Notes: a model not told the origin generated them from the sequence alone. DNA of 64,000 nt from Pseudomonadota bacterium (GCA_023398955.1 JAEWRL010000186.1:1-64000), one strand, 5' to 3'; shown: positions 1-9,370, numbered from the stretch's first letter. Translations and numbers: made by a program.

Positions 1-315
1 CAGGCGCGGTGCCGCGACGGCTCTGTCCGCCGAGCGTCTGCGCCAGGGCCGCGCTTTGACTCTCGAGCGTGCCCGTTCCTCTGGGGCGCCCGAACTCGGT
101 ACCAGGTTGTGCGCTATCCACAGCCGCGTCACCGGGTAATGCGTGCATCCACGCTCGCGCAACCAGTCGCGCAACTCCATCAGTTCCCGGGTCTTCGTTC
201 CAAAACTCCGAACTTCCTTCCGTGGCTTCCTGTCTGGAGCACCCGTGAGCAAGCATGCGACCACCTTCGCCTGGTGCACGTCAAGCCCGCAACAACGTTC
301 GACAATTGCGTCCAT
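1..315 (-). pseudogene. IS110-family transposase, N-terminal remnant (runs off the window)
   Basis: Reading leftward from ATG at 315, preceded by a good GGAGG ribosome site, the protein begins MDAIVERCCGLDVHQAKVVA. This is the first acidic motif (GxDVHxxxVV) of the DEDD/RuvC-like domain of IS110-type recombinases. It continues with family-like sequence to about residue 58 (DWLRERGCTH). There the expected MESTGVYW-type motif is replaced by unrelated sequence that stays open to the window edge. I infer a transposase broken after its N-terminal third, by deletion or by another insertion. What lies left of base 1 is unseen, so whether the rest survives elsewhere is unknown. Confidence 0.7.
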
Positions 316-642
316 CTTGACCTCCAAGAAGGACTGGCGATCGCTACGCCCAGGTACGTCGAGAAACTACCATGCGCCCTTTCCGCTTCCGGATGCGACA
401 AAGAATGGTACCTGCAGAAGGCTCGGGTCAGTCTACTGCTCGGGGTCACTCAGCCACCACAGTGTTATCGACCTCACAGCGATCACCAATCCGCTTCCGG
501 TCGTGCCACAGACTGGCCTGCGCGCTCAATGCGGAGGAACTCCCATTCTCATCCATCGCGGTGAGCCATCGGCTCATCCCGTCTACTGCCCCAGGTACGG
601 TCCCGTAACCCGTTTTCGGTTCGCGTTGCTAGTCTCCAGTTG
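316..642. other. Non-coding region upstream of the IS110 transposase remnant
   Basis: No credible gene is seen here. In IS110-type elements the non-coding end next to the transposase start is the place that encodes the bridge RNA pairing donor and target DNA. This stretch lies in that position, so it may preserve the left end of the element and its RNA. This is inferred from position only: I did not identify the RNA fold or the element boundary. Confidence 0.3.
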
Positions 643-681
643 CTAGTTCTGAACTAGAAATTGGGGACTGAACAGTTCCAG
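643..681. promoter_or_regulatory. Pair of palindromes, operator-like
   Basis: A perfect 7-1-7 inverted repeat CTAGTTCTGAACTAG lies at 643-657. It is followed at 668-681 by CTGAACAGTTCCAG, which shares the CTGAAC core. Two TTGCTAGT direct repeats precede it (625-632 and 640-647). The rest of 643-943 shows no convincing gene. The symmetry suits binding of a dimeric repressor or the end of a mobile element. CTGAAC/GTTCAG is also the core of the LexA box seen before lexA in this window, but the spacing here differs. The function is not known. Confidence 0.35.
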
Positions 682-943
682 GCGGAGATGGAAGGCTGAG
701 CTCGACACGGTTACGGTCACGGACGACGGTCCACGCTTGCGATGAACTTCGTGAGCGTCGCTGCAGAGCGGTCCGCCAGGTCTTGAGCAAGGATGATATC
801 GTCCAGAGGTGCCAGTTTGTCTACCTTGACACAGTCCAGTGGCACGACGAACCCAACAAACTGGACCAAGTACTTGGGGCAGTAGTACTAGCCACGCGAG
901 AATCCACACAGTGTAAACGCTCGCACTCGCCGGCGTCAGAGCA

Positions 944-2489
944 TCAGGTGGAGCTGACCAAGCTGCTGCCATCCCGTTTACTAGGGCCAACGACATGGCT
1001 AAGGTCCTGGTTTACGAGGATGGAGCCGCCCCTGAGTTCGAGCCACTGCTGCACACCGATGTGCTCCAGGAACTCCGGGTCGTGGCTCACGACGACGAGT
1101 CCGCCGCGCCACGCCGCGAGCGCCCGCTCGAGCGCCGCGGTGCCCATCAGGTCGAGCTGATCGGTGGGCTCGTCGAGCACGAGCAGCTCGACAGCGGGTC
1201 GCCGCCGAAAGAGGCACAGGAGCGCCGCTCGCGTGCGTTCGCCTGGGCTCAGGGAAGACAGGGAGCGCTCTGCCAGCGCGAGAGGGAACCGATGGGCGGC
1301 CAGCAAAGCGGCCGCTTCGCTGCTGCCTCGGACCTCCGTACTGGTGAGGAGGAGCTCGAGCAGAGACTCCTCCGTTTGCCAATTACTGGCGGCTGGGCAA
1401 CGTAGCCGATGCGTTACTGGCGTGCTGGGCAACGTAGCCGATGCGCTCCACGCGGCCCCTTACCGTACCCACATCGGGGCGGCGGCGGCCTGTCATCAGC
1501 TCGAGCAGCGTCGTCTTGCCCGAGGCGTTCGGACCCACGACGGCCAGGCGAGCCTTTGCGAGATCGAGGGTCAAGGTAACATCGCAGAAGAGCTGCTTGC
1601 CGCCAGGGCTCGCGCCGACCCCGAGGAGCTCGATCGCCGGTTGAGCCTTGCTGGCGTCGCCGCCCGCGGGCAAGCCCGGCAAGGTCAACTCGAGGGGCAG
1701 CTCGACGCTGAGCGCTCGTCGCGTCTTCTTCGCCCACTCACGCGCTATGGCCAGACGCTGAGCGCGAATTCGCTCGCGCTTGCCTTGCTGGACCTGTGCG
1801 GCGGAGCGTTTGAGGTTGAGTCGACAGCGCGGCGTGCAGCGATCGAGCTCCCGCGTGCGACCACCAGCCTTCTTACGGGCGCGCCGCTGGCGATTGGCGG
1901 CGCTGCGCCGCTCCTCGCGTTCGAGCCGGCACAGCTCCGAGGCGTACTTGCTGTTGGCGTCGTCGGTGCGTCGCTCGAGATCCGCCACCAACTCGTCGAA
2001 GCTACCTTGGAAAAGGCGGCAGCCGTTCTCTGCCACGACGAAGTAAGCGTCGAAGAGTCTCAGCAAGCGCCGGTCGTGGGAGACCACGATGAGTCCGCTC
2101 GCCCAGTCCTTGAGCCATGCGGCGAGCCAGGCGATCGCGGCTGCATCCAGGTCCTGACTCGGCTCGTCGAGGAGCAGGAAGTCCGGGGCGGTTCGGCGCG
2201 CCTCGTCGAGCAGCAGGCGTCGCAGCTCGCCTGGGCTCGCGACGACGTCGCGCAGCGTTCGCCGCGCGTCGAGTCGCTGAGGGACGAGGTGACGCGTCCC
2301 CACGCACTCCACCCGCCCTGCGGCCGGCTCGGAGTGTCCTGCCAATACCTCGAGCAGCCGGCTCTTGCCGACGCCGTTGCGTCCTATGACCGCCACGCGG
2401 TCCGCTTCGAGCCGCATGACGAGATCGCGGATCAGCGCTCGGTGACCGGGCGTTGCCAGGCAGAGGTCGATGGTGCTCAGGTGTTTCAC
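944..2489 (-). pseudogene. ABC-F family ATPase, frameshifted
   Basis: Two consecutive frames together give a soluble two-ATPase protein of the ABC-F type, the class that acts on stalled or antibiotic-bound ribosomes and has no membrane domain. ATPase 1 has Walker A GRNGVGKS, an LLLDEP Walker B and VVSHDR. A basic linker follows. ATPase 2 has GPNASGKT, signature LSPGE, VLDEPT and VVSHDP. The first frame runs 2489-1383 and ends shortly after YVAQ; the second resumes at NWQTEESLLELL and ends at 944. The break is an imperfect 31-bp tandem duplication. The start is taken as GTG 2489, overlapping the hflX stop (GTGA), so the two were one operon. The helical/signature part of ATPase 1 is unusually short. 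The gene is a pseudogene unless recoding or a sequence error explains the break. Confidence 0.8.
1383..1444. repeat. Imperfect 31-bp tandem duplication breaking the ABC-F gene
   Basis: Copy 1 (1383-1412, 30 nt) and copy 2 (1414-1444, 31 nt) are the same sequence apart from one missing base in copy 1. Collapsing them restores an uninterrupted reading of YVAQHASNWQTEE across the junction on the minus strand. The net insertion of 31 nt shifts the frame by one. Confidence 0.85.
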
Positions 2490-3865
2490 CGTTGGCCCCC
2501 TTCGCCCGCGGTATTGGAGAGGGCATCGAGGACGTGAGGCTGGCCCTCCACCGTGTAGAACATCCCGTTGTCGCGCGCCTCGCTGGCCAGCACCCGGCAC
2601 TTCGCGTAGATGCGGCTGACGGCTCGAGCGTCGTGGTAAGGGACGAAGAGCGTTCTACTCGCGAGGTTGCTCCGGACTTCGTCGAGCAGCCGCTCGCGGA
2701 GCTTGAACACGGCTCCGTCGTCATGCGAGCTCAGCACGAAGTAGGGGTGCCCACCAGCCAGCGCCGGGAGGTCGCTCGGGGGTGCATCGAGGCGGTCGGC
2801 CTTGTTGAAGGCGTACAGCCGCGGGATCGCCGCCGCTCCAAGCCTCTCCAGGATGCCTTCGGTGGTCTCGAGGTGGAGCCGGTGCTCCGGATCCGCGACG
2901 TCGACGACGATCACGAGGAGGGAGGCCTCGCACGCTTCGGCGAGGGTCGACTCGAAGCTTGCCAGCAGGCGCTCCGGAAGGCGACGGATGAAGCCCACGG
3001 TGTCGCTCAAAAGGACGTCCGAGCCATGGCGGCTCAGGCACCGCGACGTCGTGTCGAGGGTCTCGAAGGGGCGGCTCCGGGCCGAGAGGGCCGTGTGCGT
3101 GAGCGCGTTCATGAGTGAGGTCTTGCCGGCATTGGTGTAGCCGACGAGCGCGATGCGCTTCGCGTCCGAGCGCTGCTTGCGCCGCGCGCCGTCGCTGCGC
3201 TTGAGGTCCACGAGCCCTGTCCGGAGCTGCGCCAAGCGCCTGTCGAGCTTGCGTGCCAAGAGCTCCGACGCCGTCTCACCCGGGCCCCGCGAGCCCAGCA
3301 CACCGCCCGCCTGCTGGTCCATGTTGAGGCCGATGCCCCGGATACGAGGGCGCAGGTACTCGAGGTGCGCTATCTCGACCTGCATACGCGCGCGACGGGT
3401 CGTTGCGTTTCGCTCGAAGACGTTGAGGATGACCGCCTCACGATCGCAGACGGCGAACCCCGTCACGTCTTCGAGGTTGCGTGCTTGGGATGGCGTCAGC
3501 TCCGCATCGAGCACCAATAGGTTTGCGTTCACAGCCTCGGCCGCCTCCGCGACCTGCTCGGCGACCCCCTTCCTCAAGAGGGTGCGCGCATCGGGTCGCA
3601 CGAGCTCCTGCGTGAGGGTGCCCACGACGCGATCGCCCTGGGCCTCGACGAGTCCAACGATCTCCGCCAGCTGCGCCTCCGGATGAACGAGCGCACCGCG
3701 GCGGCGCACGGACACGACGAAGCAGGCGTTCTCACTGTCGGCTTCAGGCTTGCGCTCGCCCTCGTGCCGGTTCCAGTGGTTGACGAGCGACTCCCAGCGG
3801 CCCGCGTCGGGCAGGGGGACCTCACCATGCTCTTCGATGCTCTTCGAGTGAAATCTCATGACCAT
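2486..3865 (-). CDS. hflX: Ribosome-splitting GTPase HflX
   Basis: HflX is a cytoplasmic GTPase that splits stalled or stressed 70S ribosomes. It has 459 residues from ATG 3865. The N-terminal domain ends in the family's glycine-rich segment (GSRGPGETASE, about 191-201). The G domain has G1 GYTNAGKTS (242-250), G3 DTVG (288-291) and G4 NKAD (354-357). The start was chosen for an AAGG site just upstream; an open frame continues to 3961 but reads unlike the family. The stop overlaps the GTG start of the downstream ABC-F gene by four bases, so both were probably translated together. HflX and ABC-F proteins both relieve stalled or antibiotic-bound ribosomes in other bacteria, which makes the pairing meaningful. 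Confidence 0.93.
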   Translation of the reverse strand: MVMRFHSKSIEEHGEVPLPDAGRWESLVNHWNRHEGERKPEADSENACFVVSVRRRGALVHPEAQLAEIVGLVEAQGDRVVGTLTQELVRPDARTLLRKGVAEQVAEAAEAVNANLLVLDAELTPSQARNLEDVTGFAVCDREAVILNVFERNATTRRARMQVEIAHLEYLRPRIRGIGLNMDQQAGGVLGSRGPGETASELLARKLDRRLAQLRTGLVDLKRSDGARRKQRSDAKRIALVGYTNAGKTSLMNALTHTALSARSRPFETLDTTSRCLSRHGSDVLLSDTVGFIRRLPERLLASFESTLAEACEASLLVIVVDVADPEHRLHLETTEGILERLGAAAIPRLYAFNKADRLDAPPSDLPALAGGHPYFVLSSHDDGAVFKLRERLLDEVRSNLASRTLFVPYHDARAVSRIYAKCRVLASEARDNGMFYTVEGQPHVLDALSNTAGEGGQR

Positions 3866-4034
3866 TCGCCTTCGTGCTCCGGACCCCAGGCGCAGCTTCG
3901 GTGCACGCCTGTCGCTCACTTGGTGGTGGATTCGCGGGGTACGCAGGAGCCAGAGGCTCACCTGCCACCCTGCCGCCGGGATGTGGTAGCTTCATCGCCG
4001 CGTCGGGAGCCCTGCAATCTCGTCCGGGATGCGT

Positions 4035-5204
4035 TCAGTAGAACCCGACGTCGTCGATGCGAATCTCGTAGTCGCCTGGAACGGGCTGGGGGGTGCCAGG
4101 GTTGAAGGGACCCGTCATGGTGTCGAGGTACAGCGCCACGAAGACGCCGACGATACCGCTCCCGTCGGTGGTCGCCCCGGCGAACGCTCCCGTCCCCTCG
4201 AAGTCGATGAAAGGGATCTCGTAAGCGACCCTCATCCGCAAGAGCTCGACCTCGGATTCGACCGTGGTGCCGTCCTGGAGCTCGAGGCCCACGATCGCCT
4301 CCTTCGAGGCGTTCGGGGCGGTGCCACGCGCGGAAAACCGCAAGCCGGTGAGTCCCCGAGCGTCCAAACACTGGAGGCGCATCCCGATGCCGCCGCCCCA
4401 CGCGGAGGCATCCGTGTGCGCGGCGTAGACGAGGTACCCGTCAGAGCCCGATTCCGCGATGACGTCCAAGCTGTACTCCCCCGTGCCGTCGCTCAGGGCG
4501 TACAAGTTCCCGAGGGGTCGCTCTTCACCGGCACCTTCGAGATGGAACTGCCATGAGAGTGGCTCTTGTGCGCCGTCCCACGCGTCGAAATCGACGCTGA
4601 CCGCCGAGGAGAGGACGAGCTGGTTACCACAGCCGCCTCCCTGCCCGGCGCTTCCGGCTGCACCCGGGTTGTCCGTGCCGCCACTGGGCGTCCCTGATAC
4701 CCCCGCACTTGAGGTCCCCGCGGTGAGCAGCCCCGCCGTGCCAGCGCTCATGAGGCTGCCGCCCTGGGCTGCGCCAGCACTCGATCTGCCTCCCTCGATG
4801 AACCCCGCCGTCCCCGCGAGCGAGGCGCCGCCAGCGGCAACTACCTCGGCCCCGCCGGCCCCGCCTTGTCCCGCCCCCGCAATGTTTGCTGGCGCGCCGC
4901 CCAGAGGCTGCCCTCCGCCCGGGTTCGTTCCCCCCCACGAATCGCTGCCTCCAGGGCTGCCCGCGGTGGGTGCGCCGCCATGGTCGTTGCCCCCTCCGAG
5001 GGAGAGTCGTAATCCGCCCGTGCCGTCCTCGCCGCCGGGTCCGGTTCCGGTTCCCGCTGCCCCCGCTAGTGGAGGGCGAACTCCGGTGGCTTTCGTGAAG
5101 TCATCGTCGAGCAATTGGGGACACGCGGCGGTCAGGGCCGACGCCAGCAGGACCAGAGGAAATGCCCCGTAGTTCGGGTACTCGGCGCTGACGCGTTGCC
5201 GCAT
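4035..5204 (-). CDS. Gly-rich lipoprotein with C-terminal beta-sandwich-like domain
   Basis: A 389-residue secreted protein. A hydrophobic leader ends in ALTAAC, a lipobox with Cys28. Residues about 45-190 form a Gly/Ala/Ser-rich low-complexity linker with many GG and AG pairs. A folded region of about 190 residues follows, rich in aromatic and acidic strands (VSVDFDAWDG, YLVYAAHTDAS, YEIRIDDVGFY). This resembles carbohydrate-binding-module/CIA30-like jelly rolls, but I cannot name the family. The layout, lipobox plus glycine linker plus beta domain, is common in myxobacterial surface lipoproteins. The lipoprotein at 14630-15400 has the same plan. It lies alone between hflX and a small membrane protein on the same strand. 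The ligand is unknown. Confidence 0.75.
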   Translation of the reverse strand: MRQRVSAEYPNYGAFPLVLLASALTAACPQLLDDDFTKATGVRPPLAGAAGTGTGPGGEDGTGGLRLSLGGGNDHGGAPTAGSPGGSDSWGGTNPGGGQPLGGAPANIAGAGQGGAGGAEVVAAGGASLAGTAGFIEGGRSSAGAAQGGSLMSAGTAGLLTAGTSSAGVSGTPSGGTDNPGAAGSAGQGGGCGNQLVLSSAVSVDFDAWDGAQEPLSWQFHLEGAGEERPLGNLYALSDGTGEYSLDVIAESGSDGYLVYAAHTDASAWGGGIGMRLQCLDARGLTGLRFSARGTAPNASKEAIVGLELQDGTTVESEVELLRMRVAYEIPFIDFEGTGAFAGATTDGSGIVGVFVALYLDTMTGPFNPGTPQPVPGDYEIRIDDVGFY

Positions 5205-5359
5205 GGCATACGAGGATAGCCTGGGGGACGCTCGCTCGCGAGCCCGCTTTCAGCCGGCCGAGGCGGCGCGCGCGCCTGGGCGGGACTGCATCCCTGCTCG
5301 GCAAGGTTGCGCACCTTGCCCCACTCGGTCAATCGAGCGCCCTCCGTCGCTGCCTGTCG

Positions 5360-6013
5360 TCATGAACCGCGCTCCTGCACCCGCGCTTCGGGCTCCATTG
5401 TCGCGTGCGGCGCTGGGTCCTCTTCAGCGGCTGCTGGGCTCACGCGGCATCGCTGTCGAGAACCATCATCGGGCGGAGCGGCCGCCTTCGTCGCGGCGTT
5501 GACCAGCGCGCTCACCCCTCGTTCCAGCGCAAGCTCGAGACCACGCTCGAGTTTTGCGTTCCTTTCGCGTCTCCGCGCCTTCTCGTCTCGTCGGCGTAGG
5601 CGCTCGATCCGCGCTTGGGCTTTGCGGCGCAGGTGATCGCGGTCGGCGAAATAGGCTCGCCGCGTCTGGAACACGAGAGCCAATCCCCAAGCAGCGACGG
5701 GCCACTGTACCCACCATCCGGGTCCGGTGAGCCAGTCGACGCCAAAGAGGATTCCAGACGTCAAAACCCAGCTGGAGAGGGCTCCTCCGAGCGCGCGGCG
5801 GCGCTGTTCCAGGATGCCGCTCATTGTGCGTTGCAGCTCTCGCTCCGCTGTTACCTCAGCGATGGCTGCCGACACGTCTTCTGTGGAGACTCCCAGCTCC
5901 GTGGCGATATCCAGCAGCTCGCGAGGCCCCATCGTGCCGACGCGACTGGCGTCTCGCTCGATGGCGCGACGCAGGATTTCCTTGACCTCGTGTTCAGTGA
6001 ACTCGGCGGACAC
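5360..6013 (-). CDS. Small 2TM-domain membrane protein
   Basis: A 217-residue protein. The N-terminal 75 residues (EHEVKEILRRAIERD, LLDIATELGVSTEDV) look like a small helical domain that often precedes 2TM modules. Two hydrophobic helices follow at about 76-92 and 101-116, separated by GPGWWVQWP. A strongly basic coiled stretch follows (RIERLRRRDEKARRRERN), then a low-complexity tail. It probably sits in the inner membrane with both ends in the cytoplasm. The role is unknown. There are no operon partners: the next gene upstream is divergent glnN. Confidence 0.7.
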   Translation of the reverse strand: MSAEFTEHEVKEILRRAIERDASRVGTMGPRELLDIATELGVSTEDVSAAIAEVTAERELQRTMSGILEQRRRALGGALSSWVLTSGILFGVDWLTGPGWWVQWPVAAWGLALVFQTRRAYFADRDHLRRKAQARIERLRRRDEKARRRERNAKLERGLELALERGVSALVNAATKAAAPPDDGSRQRCRVSPAAAEEDPAPHATMEPEARVQERGS

Positions 6014-6294
6014 GGCTAGGAAGCTACCACGCGTGCCGGCACCGGGCTGGTGTCCGGTTCGGAAAGGGGGTGGGGCAGGACTGTTCGATCGCTATCCCGT
6101 GAACTCTGTACTGAAACAATCTAGAAACACTGCCCGAGCGACACTCCGGCCGCGCGACGGCAGGACAGCTGCCGAACCGCTGTCAGACGTTGGCGCGTGG
6201 CGGGAGCCAAGACCGCGATCGAGTCCGTTTCCTCACGCTTGAGCCCACCGGCGCCTACTGTTGTCATCCTACTAACCGACCAGGGATCACACCG

Positions 6295-8466
6295 ATGCCG
6301 ACCAATCTAGCCCGCATCCAAGCCATCCAAACGATCACTCATCGACAATTGGCGTCCAAGACGAGCGTGCAGCCCATGAGCGAAATCTGGGCGCAGAACG
6401 TGTTCACGCTCGAGAAAATGAAGCAGCTTCTCCCCACGGAGATCTATAAGTCCATCCAGAAGACGATTCGCGAGGGCGGGGAGCTCGATGGCCAGGTTGC
6501 TGGCGCGGTGGCCGCCGAGATGAAGAACTGGGCCGTGGCGCGCGGCGCTCGCTACTACGCCCACGTCTTCTTTCCCCTCACCAATGCGACAGCGGAGAAA
6601 CATGACGGCTTCATCTCCGTCCAGTCCGACGGCAGCGCCATCGAGGAGTTCAGCGGCAAGGCGCTGGTGCAGGGCGAGCCCGACGGCTCGTCCTTTCCCA
6701 CAGGTGGTATCCGCGCCACCTTCGAGGCTCGAGGCTACACGGCTTGGGACGTGACCAGTCCGGCGTACCTGCTCGAGACGAACAACGGCGTCACCCTCTG
6801 CATCCCCACGGTGTTCGTTTCCTGGACAGGCGACGCACTCGACAAGAAGACGCCGCTCTTGAGGGCCAGCGCTGCGCTCGACAAGGCTGCGAGGCGGGTC
6901 TTGGGCGTGCTCGGGCACAAGGACGTCGCTCCGGTGAGCTCCAGCTGCGGCGCGGAACAGGAGTACTTCCTCATCGACACCGCCCTGGCGACCCTTCGTC
7001 CCGACCTCCTGCTCGCGGGAAGGACCCTCTTCGGCAAAGCTTCTCCGAAAGGACAGCAGTTCGAGGACCAGTACTTCGGCGCGATCCCGGAGCGCGTGCA
7101 GATATTCATGCAGGAAGTCGAGGATCAGCTGTACAAGCTGGGCATCCCCGCCAAGACCCGCCACAACGAGGTGGCACCCGCTCAGTTCGAGATAGCACCG
7201 TTCCACGAGTCCGCGAACGTTGCCACCGATCACCAGCAGATGATCATGACGATCCTTCGCAATACTGCGAAGCGCCACGGATTCATGTGCCTCCTGCATG
7301 AGAAGCCGTTCGCCGGCATCAACGGCTCCGGTAAGCACGTGAACTGGTCGGTGGGCAACGCGACCCAGGGGAACCTCCTCGACCCGGGCGACACGCCCCA
7401 CGACAATGCGCAGTTCCTGCTCTTCTGCGGGGCGGTGATGCGCGGCGTTCACAAGTACGGTCCGCTCCTTCGCGCTGCCGTAGCGAGCTCGAGCAACGAC
7501 CACCGCCTCGGTGCGAACGAGGCGCCTCCCGCCATCATGTCCGTCTACTTGGGTGACCAGCTGCAGGACGTGTTCGAGCAGATCAAGCGGGGCACGGTGA
7601 CGGGGTCGAGGATGAAGAGCCTCATGGACCTCGGCGTGGCCTCCCTCCCGAAGCTTCCGCGCGACGCGGGCGATCGCAACCGGACATCACCCTTTGCGTT
7701 CACGGGCAACCGCTTCGAGTTCAGGGCCGTCGGATCCAGCCAATCGGTGGCAGGTCCGCTCGTCGTCATGAATACGATGATGGCTGACTCTTTGAACTGG
7801 ATCGCGGATAGGCTCGAGGCGGAGCTTTCCAGGGGTGCCGATCAGCCGTCCGCAATCCTGGCGGTCCTCAAGGGTGTCATGGACAAGCACGGCGCGGTCA
7901 TCTTCAATGGAGACGGGTACTCGGCGGAGTGGCACCAGCTAGCGGAGAAGCGGGGCCTGGCAAACCTGAGGACCTGTGCGGAAGCGCTTCCCGTGCTGAG
8001 GGACAAGGAGATCGTGGAGCTCTTCGAGAAGCATTCGGTGCTCAGCCCCGTGGAGCTCGAGAGCCGCTTCGAGGTGTATTCGGAGCAGTACGTCAAGTCG
8101 ATCGACGTCGAAGCCAAGCTTGTCGTCGATATGGCCAAGACACAGATCTACCCCGCCGCCATGAAGTACCTTTCGGAGCTCGCCGACACAGCGGCGAAGC
8201 TCAAGGCCATCGGGGTCGAGGCTCCGATAGAAATGGCAGCGAAGGTCTCCGGTCTGGCGAAATCGTTGATGACCTCCGTCCAGAAACTCGAGGCTGCCCA
8301 CGCGAAGGGCGAGTTCGCCAGCACCGAAGAGCACGTTCGCTACGCCGCGCACACCCTGCGTCCGCTGATGGACGAGGTACGCGGTTACGGCGACGCGATC
8401 GAGGGAGAAGTCGCGGACGAGTACTGGCCCCTCCCGACCTACGCAGAGATGCTCTTCGCTCGCTGA
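6295..8466 (+). CDS. glnN: Type III glutamine synthetase
   Basis: Catalyses ATP-dependent amidation of glutamate to glutamine in the cytoplasm. It has 723 residues from ATG 6295 (upstream GGGA), the size expected for GlnN-type enzymes rather than the roughly 450-470 residues of GlnA. Family marks are the SCGAEQEYFLID segment, KTRHNEVAPAQFEIAP, NGSGKHVNWSVGN and the ANEAPPAIMSVYLG region, which carry metal, glutamate and ATP contacts. The C-terminal part beyond about 600 is the helical extension typical of type III. The open frame extends further upstream (6190) but the extra residues are not family-like. No amtB or glnB neighbours are present, so it appears monocistronic. Regulation cannot be read from the sequence. 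Confidence 0.95.
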   Translation: MPTNLARIQAIQTITHRQLASKTSVQPMSEIWAQNVFTLEKMKQLLPTEIYKSIQKTIREGGELDGQVAGAVAAEMKNWAVARGARYYAHVFFPLTNATAEKHDGFISVQSDGSAIEEFSGKALVQGEPDGSSFPTGGIRATFEARGYTAWDVTSPAYLLETNNGVTLCIPTVFVSWTGDALDKKTPLLRASAALDKAARRVLGVLGHKDVAPVSSSCGAEQEYFLIDTALATLRPDLLLAGRTLFGKASPKGQQFEDQYFGAIPERVQIFMQEVEDQLYKLGIPAKTRHNEVAPAQFEIAPFHESANVATDHQQMIMTILRNTAKRHGFMCLLHEKPFAGINGSGKHVNWSVGNATQGNLLDPGDTPHDNAQFLLFCGAVMRGVHKYGPLLRAAVASSSNDHRLGANEAPPAIMSVYLGDQLQDVFEQIKRGTVTGSRMKSLMDLGVASLPKLPRDAGDRNRTSPFAFTGNRFEFRAVGSSQSVAGPLVVMNTMMADSLNWIADRLEAELSRGADQPSAILAVLKGVMDKHGAVIFNGDGYSAEWHQLAEKRGLANLRTCAEALPVLRDKEIVELFEKHSVLSPVELESRFEVYSEQYVKSIDVEAKLVVDMAKTQIYPAAMKYLSELADTAAKLKAIGVEAPIEMAAKVSGLAKSLMTSVQKLEAAHAKGEFASTEEHVRYAAHTLRPLMDEVRGYGDAIEGEVADEYWPLPTYAEMLFAR

Positions 8467-8560
8467 ACAGCCGGGACAGGGCGAGGACGAGGGGGTCGCG
8501 CGGTCCATGGCTGCGTGGCCCCAGGGGGGGGCCATATCCGGGGGAGGGGTGACGGCGCCG

Positions 8561-9370
8561 TCAACGCGTCGTATTCGAGCGCCTGTCGATGGCCCGGTGA
8601 AACTGCCCTCCGGAGCGAAACAGCGAGTCGAGTCGCTCGAGCGCACTCTCCGCCAGAGGTCCCGGCTGCTCGCCGAGGGCGCACTGGAGGAAGATGGCTT
8701 CCCGCAGGATGGGGATCATGTCGTTCTCGCAGCGGCTCGTCCACTCGTCAGACTTCACCTCGCTCTCGATGACAGCGAGCTCGAAGTCGATGGGCATCAC
8801 CTCGAGGGGCGTGGGACAGACGATGAAGTTGTGGAGCTCGGCATCCCCGTGCGTCATGCCCGCCGCTTGCAGCCTGCTGAGGATCGTATGAAGCTCTTCG
8901 GCGAGGCGCCACAGGCCAGCTGCCGTCGCGAGGGGAAGGTCTGCCGCGACCTTGATGTTGCTTTCCTCGGGTTCTGCCCCGAAAGGACTGAGCTGGCTGT
9001 AGGGTCTGCCCGGTAGCAGGCAGCTCCGAAAGGTTCCCAGGGCATGTCCGATGGGTGGCGGTACACCGACGATCTCGCTGGCTCGGGTGTGGCACTCGAA
9101 CTCGCGCCGCGGATCACCCCGGAGCCGGGCCGTGTAGTAGGTCTTGCGGAAATGCAGCGGATAGGTGCGCGCCAGCGGGAACTCGTCCCGCGTGGCTCTG
9201 CCACCGATCACGAGCTCGCCCGTCATGAGCGGTGACTCACCAGCCATTCTGCGCGCAAGGGTACGAAGGACGTAATCTTGCTGTGGCGCCTTTTCGATGA
9301 GCGCCTCGTACTCCTCATCGACAGCGACGGAGTGCCGAGGGGAGACGGGTACCAGGTGGCGCGACGACAT
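8561..9370 (-). CDS. Kinase-fold protein (small-molecule or lipid kinase-like)
   Basis: About 269 residues. The centre has MTHGDAELHNFIV followed 15 residues later by MPIDFELAV. These match the catalytic-loop HGDxxxxN and metal-binding DFE motifs of the aminoglycoside-phosphotransferase/LPS-kinase branch of the protein-kinase fold. A lysine in PLHFRKTYY could serve as the ATP-binding residue. The substrate is unknown; Ser/Thr kinase motifs such as HRDLK are absent. ATG 9370 was preferred; a GTG at 9424 in the same frame is an alternative, and neither has a clear ribosome site. It is transcribed convergently with glnN, with about 95 bases between the stops. Confidence 0.65.
   Translation of the reverse strand: MSSRHLVPVSPRHSVAVDEEYEALIEKAPQQDYVLRTLARRMAGESPLMTGELVIGGRATRDEFPLARTYPLHFRKTYYTARLRGDPRREFECHTRASEIVGVPPPIGHALGTFRSCLLPGRPYSQLSPFGAEPEESNIKVAADLPLATAAGLWRLAEELHTILSRLQAAGMTHGDAELHNFIVCPTPLEVMPIDFELAVIESEVKSDEWTSRCENDMIPILREAIFLQCALGEQPGPLAESALERLDSLFRSGGQFHRAIDRRSNTTR

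Noticed and set aside
643..996. Minus-strand frame left of the ABC-F gene
   Set aside because: No family-like sequence and it overlaps the ABC-F C-terminus; treated as non-coding.
1164..2537. 457-residue open frame on the plus strand
   Set aside because: It is antisense to the ABC-F gene, whose domain motifs are clear; long antisense frames are common at high GC.
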